This document shows positions 16,404 through 24,828 of a stretch of 41,677 nt of DNA, in pieces. The position numbers were made by a program, and so were the translations under genes. The stretch covers positions 1-41,677 of the forward strand of contig JAJFKZ010000045.1 in the NCBI GenBank assembly GCA_021772955.1, read 5' to 3'. Source of the stretch: Gammaproteobacteria bacterium (GTDB lineage: Bacteria > Pseudomonadota > Gammaproteobacteria > Xanthomonadales > Wenzhouxiangellaceae). The first letter of the stretch is position 1. Each line of letters starts with the position of its first letter. The notes beneath the pieces were generated by a model that saw nothing but the letters and a program-made list of their open reading frames with translations, had not been told where the DNA came from and searched no databases.

Positions 16404-18899
16404 ATGATGGAAAAATACCCGATGCAAGCCAGAATACGTTTTCGCAATTCATTAGCGCAGTTCTCGACCCTGTTTCTGGCCGCGCTGCTGCTGACAACGT
16501 CCGTGTCGGTGCAGGCCATCGATGCTGACGAATTGCTGGATGTTGATCAGGCCTTTGCGCTCACCGTGCAAGCCGATAGCCGCACGCAAATCAAGCTCGA
16601 TTGGGCCATTGCCGAGGGTTATTACTTGTACCGGCACAGCCTCAAGTTTTCCAGCCCGGACACCGCAGTCAGCATCGGCGCAGCAGACATACCCGCGGGC
16701 AAGGCCCATGTGGACGAGTTCTTCGGCCCGGTAGAAACCTACCGCCATGCGCTGCAGGTGCAGCTGCCAATCAAGGTCGCAAGCGACGCCACCAGCCTGA
16801 CCTTGCGCGTTGGCTATCAAGGTTGTGCCGATCTGGGCGTGTGCTATCCACCCGAGATGGCCACGCTGACGATTGCGCTACCACCACCAACCCTGCACAC
16901 CCAGTCAGCGCAACAGTCGGTGGGGCAAGCACTGTCAGCCACGCAACCCGGGCAAGATCCACTGCCGGTTAGCAACGGCAGTGTCGATGTGATCGGTGCT
17001 CTGCTGGGTCAGCCCGGCGGCGACGAAAACCTGCCGTTGCAGGATGAAGTGTTGCCAGCCGCCCAGGCATTCACCTATGAAGCCATCGCCATCAGTGCCG
17101 ACACCTTGCTGGTGCGCATGACTCCGGCAGATGGCTACTACCTGTATCGCGACAAATTCATGTTCAGCGTGCTGGAAGACGGGGTCAACGTCAGGCTGGT
17201 GAACCTGCCACCGGGAACACCCAAGCACGATGAGCATTTCGGCGCGGTAAGCGTGTACGAGCAACAGGTGGAAATACCGGTCAGTTTGGATCGAATCGAT
17301 ACGCAGATCACCAACATCCATCTGGCAGCAGATTTTCAGGGCTGCAAGGATGAAGGTATCTGCTACCCACCGATGCAACGGCAACTGGCGGTCGAACTGC
17401 CAGCCCTGCCCACAGGCGCCAGCTCCGCTGCGGCCGCTACGGGATCAGTGATGGGCAATACCGTGGCGGCTCGCGGTCTCAGCGGTGCCGCCGGGGTTGC
17501 GGCCACAGACGAGTCTGCTGTGGATGTCGCCGGTGCTGTTGCGGGCGCGGTGGCAGCCGATACCACAGCGTTGCTGTCCGAGCAGGATCAACTGGCGGCA
17601 ACGCTGGCGGAACGACCGTTGTTTGCGATGCTGCTGTTTTTCATCGCTGGCCTGCTACTGGCTTTCACACCCTGTGTGTTTCCGATGGTGCCGATTTTGT
17701 CTGGCATTATTGCCGGTCAGGGCAGCGACATCACCACCCGCAAGGCCCTGCTGCTGTCGGTGGTGTACGTGCTGGCCATGGCGCTCACTTATGCCGGGGC
17801 CGGCGTCATCGCCGGGCTATCCGGTGAAAACCTGCAAGCGGCGTTCCAGAACCCGTGGATCATCAGCTCTTTCAGCCTGTTGTTTGTATTGCTGGCGTTG
17901 AGCATGTTCGGGTTCTATGAGCTGCAGCTACCGGCCTCGCTGCAGACCAGGCTGGCGTCATTCAGTAATCGCCAGCAGGGCGGTACTCTGATTGGCGTCG
18001 CCATCATGGGCTTTTTGTCGGCACTGATTGTCGGCCCATGTGTGGCGCCGGCCTTGATGGCGGCGTTGATCTACATTGGCCAGAGTGGTGATGCCGTACT
18101 GGGCGGCACGGCGTTGTTCGCCATGGCCCTGGGCATGGGTGTACCGCTGGTGATATTTGGCGTGTCGGCCGGTAAATTGATGCCAAATGCCGGCGCCTGG
18201 ATGAATGCGGTCAAGGCGTTCTTCGGAATTGGTTTGCTGGCACTGGCGATCTGGATGCTGGAGCGTATTTTACCGGGCAACAGCATCATGCTGCTGTGGG
18301 GTCTGCTGCTGATCAGCAGTGCCGTGTATCTGGGCGCACTGGAACAGGTAGCGCTGGGCTGGGGCAGGTTGTGGAAAGCGTTGGGCGTGGTGTTGCTGGT
18401 GTTTGGGTTGATGCAGTTACTGGGTTTTGCCAATGGCGGCGATGACTGGATGCGACCGCTGCACAGCTGGCGCAGCGGCGCAGGCAATGTGGCCGGACAA
18501 CAACCGGCTGAACTGCATTTCCAGCGTATTAAAACCCTGGCCGATCTGCACGCGCAGCTGGGCCAGGGCCAGCCGGTCATGCTGGACTTCTATGCAGACT
18601 GGTGCGTGGAATGTAAGCGCATGGAAAAAACCACCTTTGAAGATCCGGTGGTGCAACGAGCGCTGGCGGGCGTCAATTTGCTGCAAGCAGACGTGACTGC
18701 GAATGATGATCTGGATCAGGCGTTGTATCAGGCCTTTGATCTGATTGGTCCGCCGGCCATTCTGTTTTTCGATGCCAAGGGCCAGGAGCTACGTTCCCGG
18801 CGTGTGATCGGCTATCTCAAGGCCGACGCCTTCCTTGCGCATCTGGCCACCTTCCTGCCGGTTACCGATCCAGGTATCGAGCCGGCTGTCGGGCGTTAA
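16404..18899 (+). CDS. dsbD: Thiol:disulfide interchange protein DsbD with two N-terminal alpha domains
   Basis: An 831-residue protein, much longer than the ~565 residues of E. coli DsbD. After a signal peptide there are two DsbD-alpha domains in tandem. The first (about 40-160) has Cys141/Cys147 in YQGCADLGVCYPP. The second (about 220-335) has Cys314/Cys320 in FQGCKDEGICYPP. An Ala/Gly-rich linker leads to the eight-segment membrane domain, with Cys424 (FTPCVFPM) and Cys546 (GPCVAP). The C-terminal thioredoxin domain has CVEC at 734-737. It carries reducing power from cytosolic thioredoxin to the periplasm for DsbC and cytochrome c maturation. Both alpha domains keep their redox cysteines. 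The start could also be the ATG at 16422. Confidence 0.97.
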   Translation: MMEKYPMQARIRFRNSLAQFSTLFLAALLLTTSVSVQAIDADELLDVDQAFALTVQADSRTQIKLDWAIAEGYYLYRHSLKFSSPDTAVSIGAADIPAGKAHVDEFFGPVETYRHALQVQLPIKVASDATSLTLRVGYQGCADLGVCYPPEMATLTIALPPPTLHTQSAQQSVGQALSATQPGQDPLPVSNGSVDVIGALLGQPGGDENLPLQDEVLPAAQAFTYEAIAISADTLLVRMTPADGYYLYRDKFMFSVLEDGVNVRLVNLPPGTPKHDEHFGAVSVYEQQVEIPVSLDRIDTQITNIHLAADFQGCKDEGICYPPMQRQLAVELPALPTGASSAAAATGSVMGNTVAARGLSGAAGVAATDESAVDVAGAVAGAVAADTTALLSEQDQLAATLAERPLFAMLLFFIAGLLLAFTPCVFPMVPILSGIIAGQGSDITTRKALLLSVVYVLAMALTYAGAGVIAGLSGENLQAAFQNPWIISSFSLLFVLLALSMFGFYELQLPASLQTRLASFSNRQQGGTLIGVAIMGFLSALIVGPCVAPALMAALIYIGQSGDAVLGGTALFAMALGMGVPLVIFGVSAGKLMPNAGAWMNAVKAFFGIGLLALAIWMLERILPGNSIMLLWGLLLISSAVYLGALEQVALGWGRLWKALGVVLLVFGLMQLLGFANGGDDWMRPLHSWRSGAGNVAGQQPAELHFQRIKTLADLHAQLGQGQPVMLDFYADWCVECKRMEKTTFEDPVVQRALAGVNLLQADVTANDDLDQALYQAFDLIGPPAILFFDAKGQELRSRRVIGYLKADAFLAHLATFLPVTDPGIEPAVGR

Positions 18900-18922
18900 C
18901 GCTCCACACCAGCAGATACGAA

Positions 18923-19888
18923 ATGACGATTCAGCACTATGCGCGGGTCAATGTCGGTCTGGCCCAATATGCACCGGCCTGGTTGCAGCGCCAGGCCAGT
19001 ATCGACAAGCTCATCGATATCATTCATGCCGCTGCCAACCGCGATGTGCAGATTCTATGCACCAGTGAGGCCTGGTTGCCAGGCTATCCGTTCTGGCTGT
19101 CGTTTACCCACGCCAGCCGCTTCGATGCCAGCGAACAAAAACTGTTGCATGCCCATTACCTGAGTCAGGCGGTGTGTATTGAAGCAGGCGACTTGCAGCC
19201 GATCTGCGCGGCACTGGCAGAACACGCCATGTGCCTGGTCCTGGGCATCATGGAACGCCCACGCAACCGCGGCGGGCATAGCCTGTATGCATCTCGCGTT
19301 TGCATCAATGCCGATGGCAGCATCGCTTCGGTGCACCGCAAGCTGGTGCCCACCTATGAGGAACGCCTGGCCTGGGGCGCCGGTGACGGCCACGGTTTGT
19401 GCGTGCACGACTGGTGTGGCTTCACGGTCAGCGCCTTGAATTGCTGGGAAAACTGGATGCCGTTGGCGCGCTCGGCATTGTATGCACAAGGCAGTAACCT
19501 GCATTTCGCGCTGTGGCCTGGCAGTGCCGCCAACACCACTGACGTCAGTCGCTTTATTGCCCTCGAGGGTCGTCAATTTGTGGTCTCGGTAGGCGCGCCG
19601 ATGCGCTCAGAGGACATTCATGATGCTTTGCCGCTGGCAGACATGCTACGTGAACAGGCGCCGACAGTGCTGGCCAACGGCGGTTCTTGCGTCGCCGGTC
19701 CGGATGGCAACTGGCTGCTGCCACCACAAACCGAAGGCGAAGGCCTGTTCGTGCTGGAGCTGGATCAGCAACGGGTCCTGGAAGAGCGCCAGAACCTGGA
19801 TGTGAGCGGCCACTATGCGCGCCCGGATGTGTTCTCACTGCAACTCAATCGGCAACGACAGCAGTTGCTCACAGACCGTGAAGAGTGA
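18923..19888 (+). CDS. Nitrilase-family carbon-nitrogen hydrolase
   Basis: A 321-residue enzyme with the complete nitrilase triad: Glu49 in TSEAWLPGYPFW, Lys130 in HRKLVPTYEERLAWGAGDG and Cys174 in NCWENWMPLAR. The stretch KLVPTYxERLxWGxGDG and the CWEN nucleophile loop are typical of true nitrilases (nitrile to carboxylic acid plus ammonia) rather than of omega-amidase or biotinidase branches. Its length also fits that branch. The physiological nitrile is not readable. It starts 23 bp after dsbD and 25 bp before the next gene, so it is probably part of the cutA-dsbD transcript. It is not part of the usual cutA-dsbD neighbourhood. Confidence 0.9.
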   Translation: MTIQHYARVNVGLAQYAPAWLQRQASIDKLIDIIHAAANRDVQILCTSEAWLPGYPFWLSFTHASRFDASEQKLLHAHYLSQAVCIEAGDLQPICAALAEHAMCLVLGIMERPRNRGGHSLYASRVCINADGSIASVHRKLVPTYEERLAWGAGDGHGLCVHDWCGFTVSALNCWENWMPLARSALYAQGSNLHFALWPGSAANTTDVSRFIALEGRQFVVSVGAPMRSEDIHDALPLADMLREQAPTVLANGGSCVAGPDGNWLLPPQTEGEGLFVLELDQQRVLEERQNLDVSGHYARPDVFSLQLNRQRQQLLTDREE

Positions 19889-19913
19889 CGTCGGCCGGCA
19901 CTGATTATTACTG

Positions 19914-21902
19914 ATGGGTGCGGACTGGATCACTGTACTGCTGGCCTGGGCGGGCGATAATTCGGCGCTGTTGCTGCTGTTGGTCGTGGGCATCCTGTTT
20001 CTGGAAAGTTTTACCGTGCTGGGTATTCTGGTGCCCGGCTTTTTGTTGGTGATACTGCTGGGAGCACTGGCCGCGCTGGGTCGGGTGGATCCCTGGCTGA
20101 CCTGGGCTGCGGCAAGCCTTGGCTGCATCGTTGGCGATGTCGTCAATTACTGGTTGGGACGCAGGTTTCAGGCAACTCTGCGTGGTCGCTGGCCGCTGCA
20201 GCGCTTTCCCGAGACCATGCAGCGCGGTGAACTGTTTTTGCAGCGCTACGGTGGTCTGAGCCTGTTTCTGGGACGCTATCTGGGGCCGTTGCGATCGTTC
20301 ATGCCGATAATTGCCGGTTCTCTGGGCATGCGCCCGCAACTGGCGCTACCCATGATCGCGGTCGCCGCAATGAGCTGGGTGGCATTGAGTATGCTGTCAG
20401 GTATGGTGCTGGGGGTGTCGCTGGAGCTGGCTGCCGCCTATACCACCCGTCTGGCAATCCTGCTGCTGCTGGTCGCCGCCGGCCTGTGGTTATTGGGCTG
20501 GCTGGTGCGCGCCGGTTATCTGCTGGCCGGGCGCTACAATCCATGGCTATTGAAACGTATGCTGATGGCATTGCGTCGACATCCGCGTATCGGAAGCAGA
20601 CTGTTGCCGCTGTTTGCTCCGCTGCGTGGAGAATTACTGTCGGTGGCGATGCTGGGTCTGTTAGCACTGGCCGGCTTTACCATTCTGATCATTCTGACTT
20701 TGTATCTGCTGATCGGTGACAGCGCCACCAGTCTGGATCTGCGCTTGGCCGCCATCATGCAGGACTTGCGCAGTCCGATCAGCGACGCTTTCTGGGTGGT
20801 GTTGGCGGTCAACTCGACCACCGCCATGCTCACGGTGTTATTGCTGGGCATGAGCTTGTGGCTGGCCTGCCATCGGCAACGGCTGTCGGTGTGGCATTGG
20901 CTGGCTGCGGTGCTGCCAGTGCCACTGTTGGGTTGGTTGTTGCACGGTCTGCTGCAGTTTGTACCGATCTGGCCGGCACATCTGCAAGCGGCATTGGCTG
21001 CTTTTCCAGATGCCGCTAGCGCCACACTGGCCGCGTTGTTCATGGCCTTGCCAATGTTGCTGGTGCGTGAATTACCGGCGCAACAACGCAAGTGGTATTA
21101 CCTGGCGGTCGCTAGTTTGTTGAGTCTGCTGTTGATGGCGCGTCTGGCCCTCGGCTTGGCCTATCTCAGCGCTATCCTGGTGGCGGTACTGCTGGCGCTG
21201 GTATGGGTCAGCATGGTGGGCATAGCGTTTCGGGTCAGGGCGGCACGGGGTAATCCAATCTGGCGCCACACGATCTTTTTTGCGGTACTGTTCAGCTGCA
21301 CTTCGTTGCTGTTGTTGGCTTGGCACTATTCCAGTTTGCGTGAGCAATGGCAGCTGCCGTTGACAGGAGATCAGATCAGCCTGCAAGACTGGCAGCAACA
21401 GGATTGGCAACGCTTGCCGCATTGGCGTTCGGATTATGCGCGGGCGCCGGTGGATCGGTTGAATCTACAGTTTTCCGGTGCGCTGCAACATTTGCAGACC
21501 CTGTTTCTGGCAGCGGACTGGGAACAACCTGAGGGACACTGGTGGGAGCTGGTCAGCCCAGCCCCGGATCCGGCCAGCCTGCCGGTGTATCGATTGGGTT
21601 ATCGCGGTCGCAGTGCTGCGTTGTTGTTACGTCAGCACGATGGCGAGCAGCAACATGTATTGCGCATGTGGGCGTCAGGTTGGCAATCAGTTGCCAGTGA
21701 TGTGGATCAATCCCCGGCACTGCAGCCCATCTGGCTGGGCTCACTCAGTGTTGAGCAGATCGACACGCGGGCCTACTTTCTGAATTTCTGGCGCGCCAGT
21801 GCTTTGCCAGAAGCCGATTTATTGGCGCAGCTAGGCAATATTCAGGGCTTGTGTCTGAAGCAGCGCGAGGCAAATCTGGTGTTGTTGACTGTTTGCCGTT
21901 GA
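19914..21902 (+). CDS. DedA / degenerate PAP2 / LssY_C fusion membrane protein
   Basis: A 662-residue integral membrane protein with three parts. Residues 1-200 are a DedA (SNARE-associated) domain: ESFTVLGILVPGFLL, then GDVVNYWLGRR and FLGRYLGPLRSFMP, including the conserved membrane-embedded Arg. Residues 250-440 have the layout of a PAP2 lipid phosphatase, but every catalytic motif is altered: the PSGH site reads PDAA (365-368), and the SRx5Hx3D site reads ARLALGLAYLSA (409-420). Residues ~490-655 resemble the LssY C-terminal domain. DedA proteins move or recycle undecaprenyl phosphate or phosphatidylethanolamine. Here the phosphatase module probably serves a structural or binding role. 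Confidence 0.85.
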   Translation: MGADWITVLLAWAGDNSALLLLLVVGILFLESFTVLGILVPGFLLVILLGALAALGRVDPWLTWAAASLGCIVGDVVNYWLGRRFQATLRGRWPLQRFPETMQRGELFLQRYGGLSLFLGRYLGPLRSFMPIIAGSLGMRPQLALPMIAVAAMSWVALSMLSGMVLGVSLELAAAYTTRLAILLLLVAAGLWLLGWLVRAGYLLAGRYNPWLLKRMLMALRRHPRIGSRLLPLFAPLRGELLSVAMLGLLALAGFTILIILTLYLLIGDSATSLDLRLAAIMQDLRSPISDAFWVVLAVNSTTAMLTVLLLGMSLWLACHRQRLSVWHWLAAVLPVPLLGWLLHGLLQFVPIWPAHLQAALAAFPDAASATLAALFMALPMLLVRELPAQQRKWYYLAVASLLSLLLMARLALGLAYLSAILVAVLLALVWVSMVGIAFRVRAARGNPIWRHTIFFAVLFSCTSLLLLAWHYSSLREQWQLPLTGDQISLQDWQQQDWQRLPHWRSDYARAPVDRLNLQFSGALQHLQTLFLAADWEQPEGHWWELVSPAPDPASLPVYRLGYRGRSAALLLRQHDGEQQHVLRMWASGWQSVASDVDQSPALQPIWLGSLSVEQIDTRAYFLNFWRASALPEADLLAQLGNIQGLCLKQREANLVLLTVCR

Positions 21903-21903
21903 T

Positions 21904-21925
21904 CCTGGCGCTGATGAGCGCCAGG
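21904..21925. terminator. Hairpin between convergent genes
   Basis: CCTGGCGCT (21904-21912) and AGCGCCAGG (21917-21925) form a perfect 9-bp stem with a GATG loop. It fills the 34-bp gap between the rightward DedA-type gene and the leftward LON-domain gene. It lacks a U-run, but its position suggests it serves both transcripts. Confidence 0.55.
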
Positions 21926-21936
21926 CCACGTCTGCA

Positions 21937-22599
21937 TCAGTCAGCGTCAGCAGACTCATCGTTACTCATCGAAATCGCCCGCAGCAGGCTGTCCAGGCGC
22001 TCATCCGGGTCCTGCATTTCCAGCAACACCTGCTGGTCATGCACATCCAGTGGCAGCAGATCGGCAAGCCGAAAACCCACGCTGGCAGCATCGTCGTAAT
22101 CACAATCCTGCAGCAATGATTGCACATCGATGCTGTCTTTCTGCGCTGCCTGCTTACGCAGCTTGTCGACAATCTGTTCGTGCAACTGCCGCAACACATC
22201 CACCAGCGTGGCGTGCTGTGGTTGTACTCTGCTGCTACCGGGCACCGGTATCCAGCTGACATCGGCACTAATCAGCCCGTCATGCTTGACCTGGGTGGCC
22301 AGGATCTGAAAACGACGCGTACCGCGTGCGACCACACTCAGCAAACCATCGTCGGTGGTATTGAAATCAATGATCTCCGCAGCGGTGCCGATGGTGGTCA
22401 TGCGTGCCCGAGTGGATTTTTGTTCGGTCTCCGCGTCGGTATCGAGTAGCAGGCAGATGCCGAATGGCGATTGCGCACGACTGCAGTCGCGAATCATGTT
22501 CAGGTAACGGGTCTCGAAAATGCGCAACGGCAAGATGCCGCCAGGAAACAGCACCGTGTGCAGTGGAAACAAAGCGATGTTGTCAGGCCAGTCGAGCAT
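21937..22599 (-). CDS. LON substrate-binding (LON-N) domain protein
   Basis: A 220-residue protein consisting only of the LON N-terminal domain: ALFPLHTVLFPGGILPLRIFETRYLNM at the start and GICLLLD followed by GTAAEIIDF in the middle. There is no AAA+ ATPase and no serine-lysine protease, so it is not a Lon protease. Stand-alone LON-N proteins are widespread and probably bind substrates or adaptors; their function is not established. The C-terminal third is a charged helical region ending in an acidic tail. Its ATG (22599) overlaps the end of mpl by 17 bp, which indicates co-translation. Confidence 0.9.
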   Translation of the reverse strand: MLDWPDNIALFPLHTVLFPGGILPLRIFETRYLNMIRDCSRAQSPFGICLLLDTDAETEQKSTRARMTTIGTAAEIIDFNTTDDGLLSVVARGTRRFQILATQVKHDGLISADVSWIPVPGSSRVQPQHATLVDVLRQLHEQIVDKLRKQAAQKDSIDVQSLLQDCDYDDAASVGFRLADLLPLDVHDQQVLLEMQDPDERLDSLLRAISMSNDESADAD

Positions 22600-23953
22600 A
22601 CCGCTTCACATAGTTACCAGGTGCATTATCAAAGCCGCCGTTGCTCATGAAAACGATGTGCTGACTGGCAGCTTGCTGATTTTGCTGCTGCTGCAACCAG
22701 CCGAGCATGGCATCGGTGTCGACAAAGGCGCAGGCCGGAACCTGCAAGGCATCCACGACTTCGGCAATATCCCAGTTCAGATTGGCCGGGATGCAGATGG
22801 CGACGGCATCGGCCTCTGCCAGCGCTGCTGCCAACTGCTGTTTGTGTTCACCACGACGCATGGTATTGCTGCGTAATTCCAGCGCTACCAGCAGCTGCGC
22901 TGCAGCACCAATCTTGGCACGTAGGCCGCGCAAGGTGGTGGCAATGGCGGTGGGATGGTGAGCAAAATCGTCATACACGCTGAGTGTAGCAGTATGATGC
23001 AGGACTTCCATGCGTCGACGCACACCGCGAAAGCTGGCCAGCGCCGCAACTGATTGCGCCGGGGTCACCCCCAGTGCCGCCGCCGCGGCCAGTGCCGCGC
23101 AGGCATTCAGCGCGTTGTGGGTACCGCCGTGCTGCCAGTGCAGTTCGGCGGTGACGTTAGCTTTGTGCAAAAACTCAAGTTGTGAGCCGCTGGCACTGAC
23201 TAGCTTGACTTGCCAATCCGCCGCCTGCAGAGCAAAACCCTGACACTGACTCCAGCAACCCATTTTCAGTACCGCTTGAACGTTGGTGTCAGCCGCATTA
23301 TGAATGATGCTGCCTTGTGACGGTACGGTGCGCAGCAAGTGATGAAACTGGGTTTGAATCGCGGCCAGGTTGGCATAGATGTCGGCATGGTCGTATTCGA
23401 GATTGTTGATGATCAACACGTCCGGATGATAGTGCACGAATTTGGCGCGCTTGTCGAAAAAAGCGGTGTCATATTCGTCGGCTTCCAGTACGAATGGCCC
23501 ACGACCGGCGCACGCGGAAACATCGAAATCCAGCGCCACACCACCGATCAGATAACCCGGCTCCAGGCCGGCCTGGTGCAGGATCCAGGCCAACATGGCG
23601 GTGGTCGTGGTTTTGCCGTGGGTGCCGGCCACTGCTACCACCTGTCGATGTTGCAGAAACTGCTGGCCCAGCCATTGTGGGCCAGAAACATAGGCCAGCT
23701 TGTGATTGAGAACGTATTCAACCGCCGCATTACCACGACTCAGTGCATTGCCGATGATGACCAGATCCGGGGCTGGTTGCAGCTGCTCTGGTTGATAGCC
23801 CTCAATCAGGTCAATGCCCAGCGCCGCCAGCTGCTCGCTCATGGGCGGATAGACGTGCAGATCTGAACCGCTGACGTGGTGGCCTGCGGCCTTGGCCAGG
23901 GCGGCAATTCCGCCCATGAAGGTACCGCAAATGCCGAGTATGTGGATGTGCAT
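22583..23953 (-). CDS. mpl: UDP-N-acetylmuramate:L-alanyl-gamma-D-glutamyl-meso-diaminopimelate ligase
   Basis: A 456-residue Mur-ligase-family enzyme that returns recovered tripeptide to UDP-MurNAc in peptidoglycan recycling. The N-terminal HILGICGTFMGGIA is the Mpl form of the UDP-binding loop. GTHGKTTTTAML is the ATP P-loop, followed by LEADEYDTAFFDKRAKFVHY, which is characteristic of Mpl rather than MurC. NNLEYDHADIY and DDFAHHPTAI mark the central and C-terminal domains. I use the ATG at 23953. It overlaps the upstream gene's stop as TGATG and lacks the extra residues encoded by the longer frame to 23989. Confidence 0.97.
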   Translation of the reverse strand: MHIHILGICGTFMGGIAALAKAAGHHVSGSDLHVYPPMSEQLAALGIDLIEGYQPEQLQPAPDLVIIGNALSRGNAAVEYVLNHKLAYVSGPQWLGQQFLQHRQVVAVAGTHGKTTTTAMLAWILHQAGLEPGYLIGGVALDFDVSACAGRGPFVLEADEYDTAFFDKRAKFVHYHPDVLIINNLEYDHADIYANLAAIQTQFHHLLRTVPSQGSIIHNAADTNVQAVLKMGCWSQCQGFALQAADWQVKLVSASGSQLEFLHKANVTAELHWQHGGTHNALNACAALAAAAALGVTPAQSVAALASFRGVRRRMEVLHHTATLSVYDDFAHHPTAIATTLRGLRAKIGAAAQLLVALELRSNTMRRGEHKQQLAAALAEADAVAICIPANLNWDIAEVVDALQVPACAFVDTDAMLGWLQQQQNQQAASQHIVFMSNGGFDNAPGNYVKRYARLA

Positions 23954-24483
23954 CAGCTCAGTTGCTCCGCACTGGTCGGCAGATACCACGCTGCCAGCAG
24001 CATCTGGTTGCTGGCAAAAATCAGCACCGCAATAACCATGCCGACAGTCAGACTGCGTTCCAGAGCGTGCCGGAAGATGTGCGCATCGACCACGAAACTC
24101 CAGCCGAACAGCAGCAGCCAGGAAAATGCGATCAGTGGATGCACCTGCTGCGGATTATCACTAGGCACACCCATTTGCAATAAAATGCCGATCACGTTCA
24201 ACACGGCACTGCTGGCCAGCAGGCTGAACAGGGTTTGCGTGTACCTCGACTGCTGCTGCTGCGCGCGTAACAAAAAATAGACCACCACGGTGAGCAACAG
24301 CAACAGCTGCAGCGCTGGCAGCAGTGCCGGTAGCGAATGCTGCTGCAGCGCATGGTCCAAAGTGAACACACCCAGATAGGCCAAAATGGCCAGCACCAGC
24401 GCGGCCGGCTGCGACGGTGCGTCAGCTGGCGTGGCACGCAGCAGGCACAGGTCGAGGACAAATCGGAATAACGCGGATACCAT
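23953..24483 (-). CDS. Predicted inner-membrane protein of unknown function
   Basis: A ~176-residue protein not recognised by family. It has about five hydrophobic segments (LALVILAYLGVFTL-like, ALLPALQLLLLLTVVVYFLL, LLASSAVLNVIGILL, LIAFSWLLLFGWSFVV and VGMVIAVLIFASNQMLLAAW) and a short hydrophilic region after the first ~20 residues. The topology is loosely Yip1-like, but no diagnostic motif is visible. It is the first gene of the leftward group with mpl and the LON-N protein, and its stop overlaps the mpl start (TGATG). Its ATG at 24483 lies only six bases from the ATG of the divergent tusA gene. A GTG at 24489 is an alternative start. Confidence 0.75.
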   Translation of the reverse strand: MVSALFRFVLDLCLLRATPADAPSQPAALVLAILAYLGVFTLDHALQQHSLPALLPALQLLLLLTVVVYFLLRAQQQQSRYTQTLFSLLASSAVLNVIGILLQMGVPSDNPQQVHPLIAFSWLLLFGWSFVVDAHIFRHALERSLTVGMVIAVLIFASNQMLLAAWYLPTSAEQLS

Positions 24484-24489
24484 AATCAC

Positions 24490-24789
24490 ATGATGCCAGA
24501 ATCAGACCCGCTATTGGTTGCAGATCGAAGCCTGGATGCGCGCGCCTGGCTGTGTCCCAGACCAGTGATCGAGGCCAGGCAATGGCTGGATAGCATGACG
24601 CCTGGTTTGTTGCTGGAAGTGCTGCTGAGCGATCCGCATGGACCGTTGGATTTTCAGGTGCTGTGTCAACGCAAGCATTATCAGCTGCATACCATCGAGA
24701 CCGTTGAGCAAGGTGGTCAGCGGCAGTGGCGAATCATACTGAGCAAACCCAAGCCGCCGGCTGCAGTGGCCGAGAGTAGCGACACCTGA
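24490..24789 (+). CDS. tusA: TusA-family sulfur carrier protein
   Basis: A 99-residue protein with the family's opening DARAWLCPRPVIEARQWLDSM. The Cys in CPxP is the persulfide-carrying residue. The two-layer alpha/beta pattern continues (GLLLEVLLSDP, then a second strand pair), and a short Pro/Ala tail is added at the C-terminus. TusA proteins relay sulfur for tRNA thiolation, molybdenum cofactor synthesis or sulfur oxidation; which applies is not evident from this neighbourhood. Two ATGs occur in a row (24490, 24493). The start is almost back to back with that of the divergent membrane-protein gene. Confidence 0.9.
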   Translation: MMPESDPLLVADRSLDARAWLCPRPVIEARQWLDSMTPGLLLEVLLSDPHGPLDFQVLCQRKHYQLHTIETVEQGGQRQWRIILSKPKPPAAVAESSDT

Positions 24790-24828
24790 TCGTCAGGGCA
24801 ATGCCACAGCAACGCTGAACCCAGGATT

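Noticed and set aside
21937-22599. Truncated Lon protease pseudogene
   Set aside because: The stand-alone LON-N domain is a common bacterial family of this length; no ATPase or protease remnant lies nearby.
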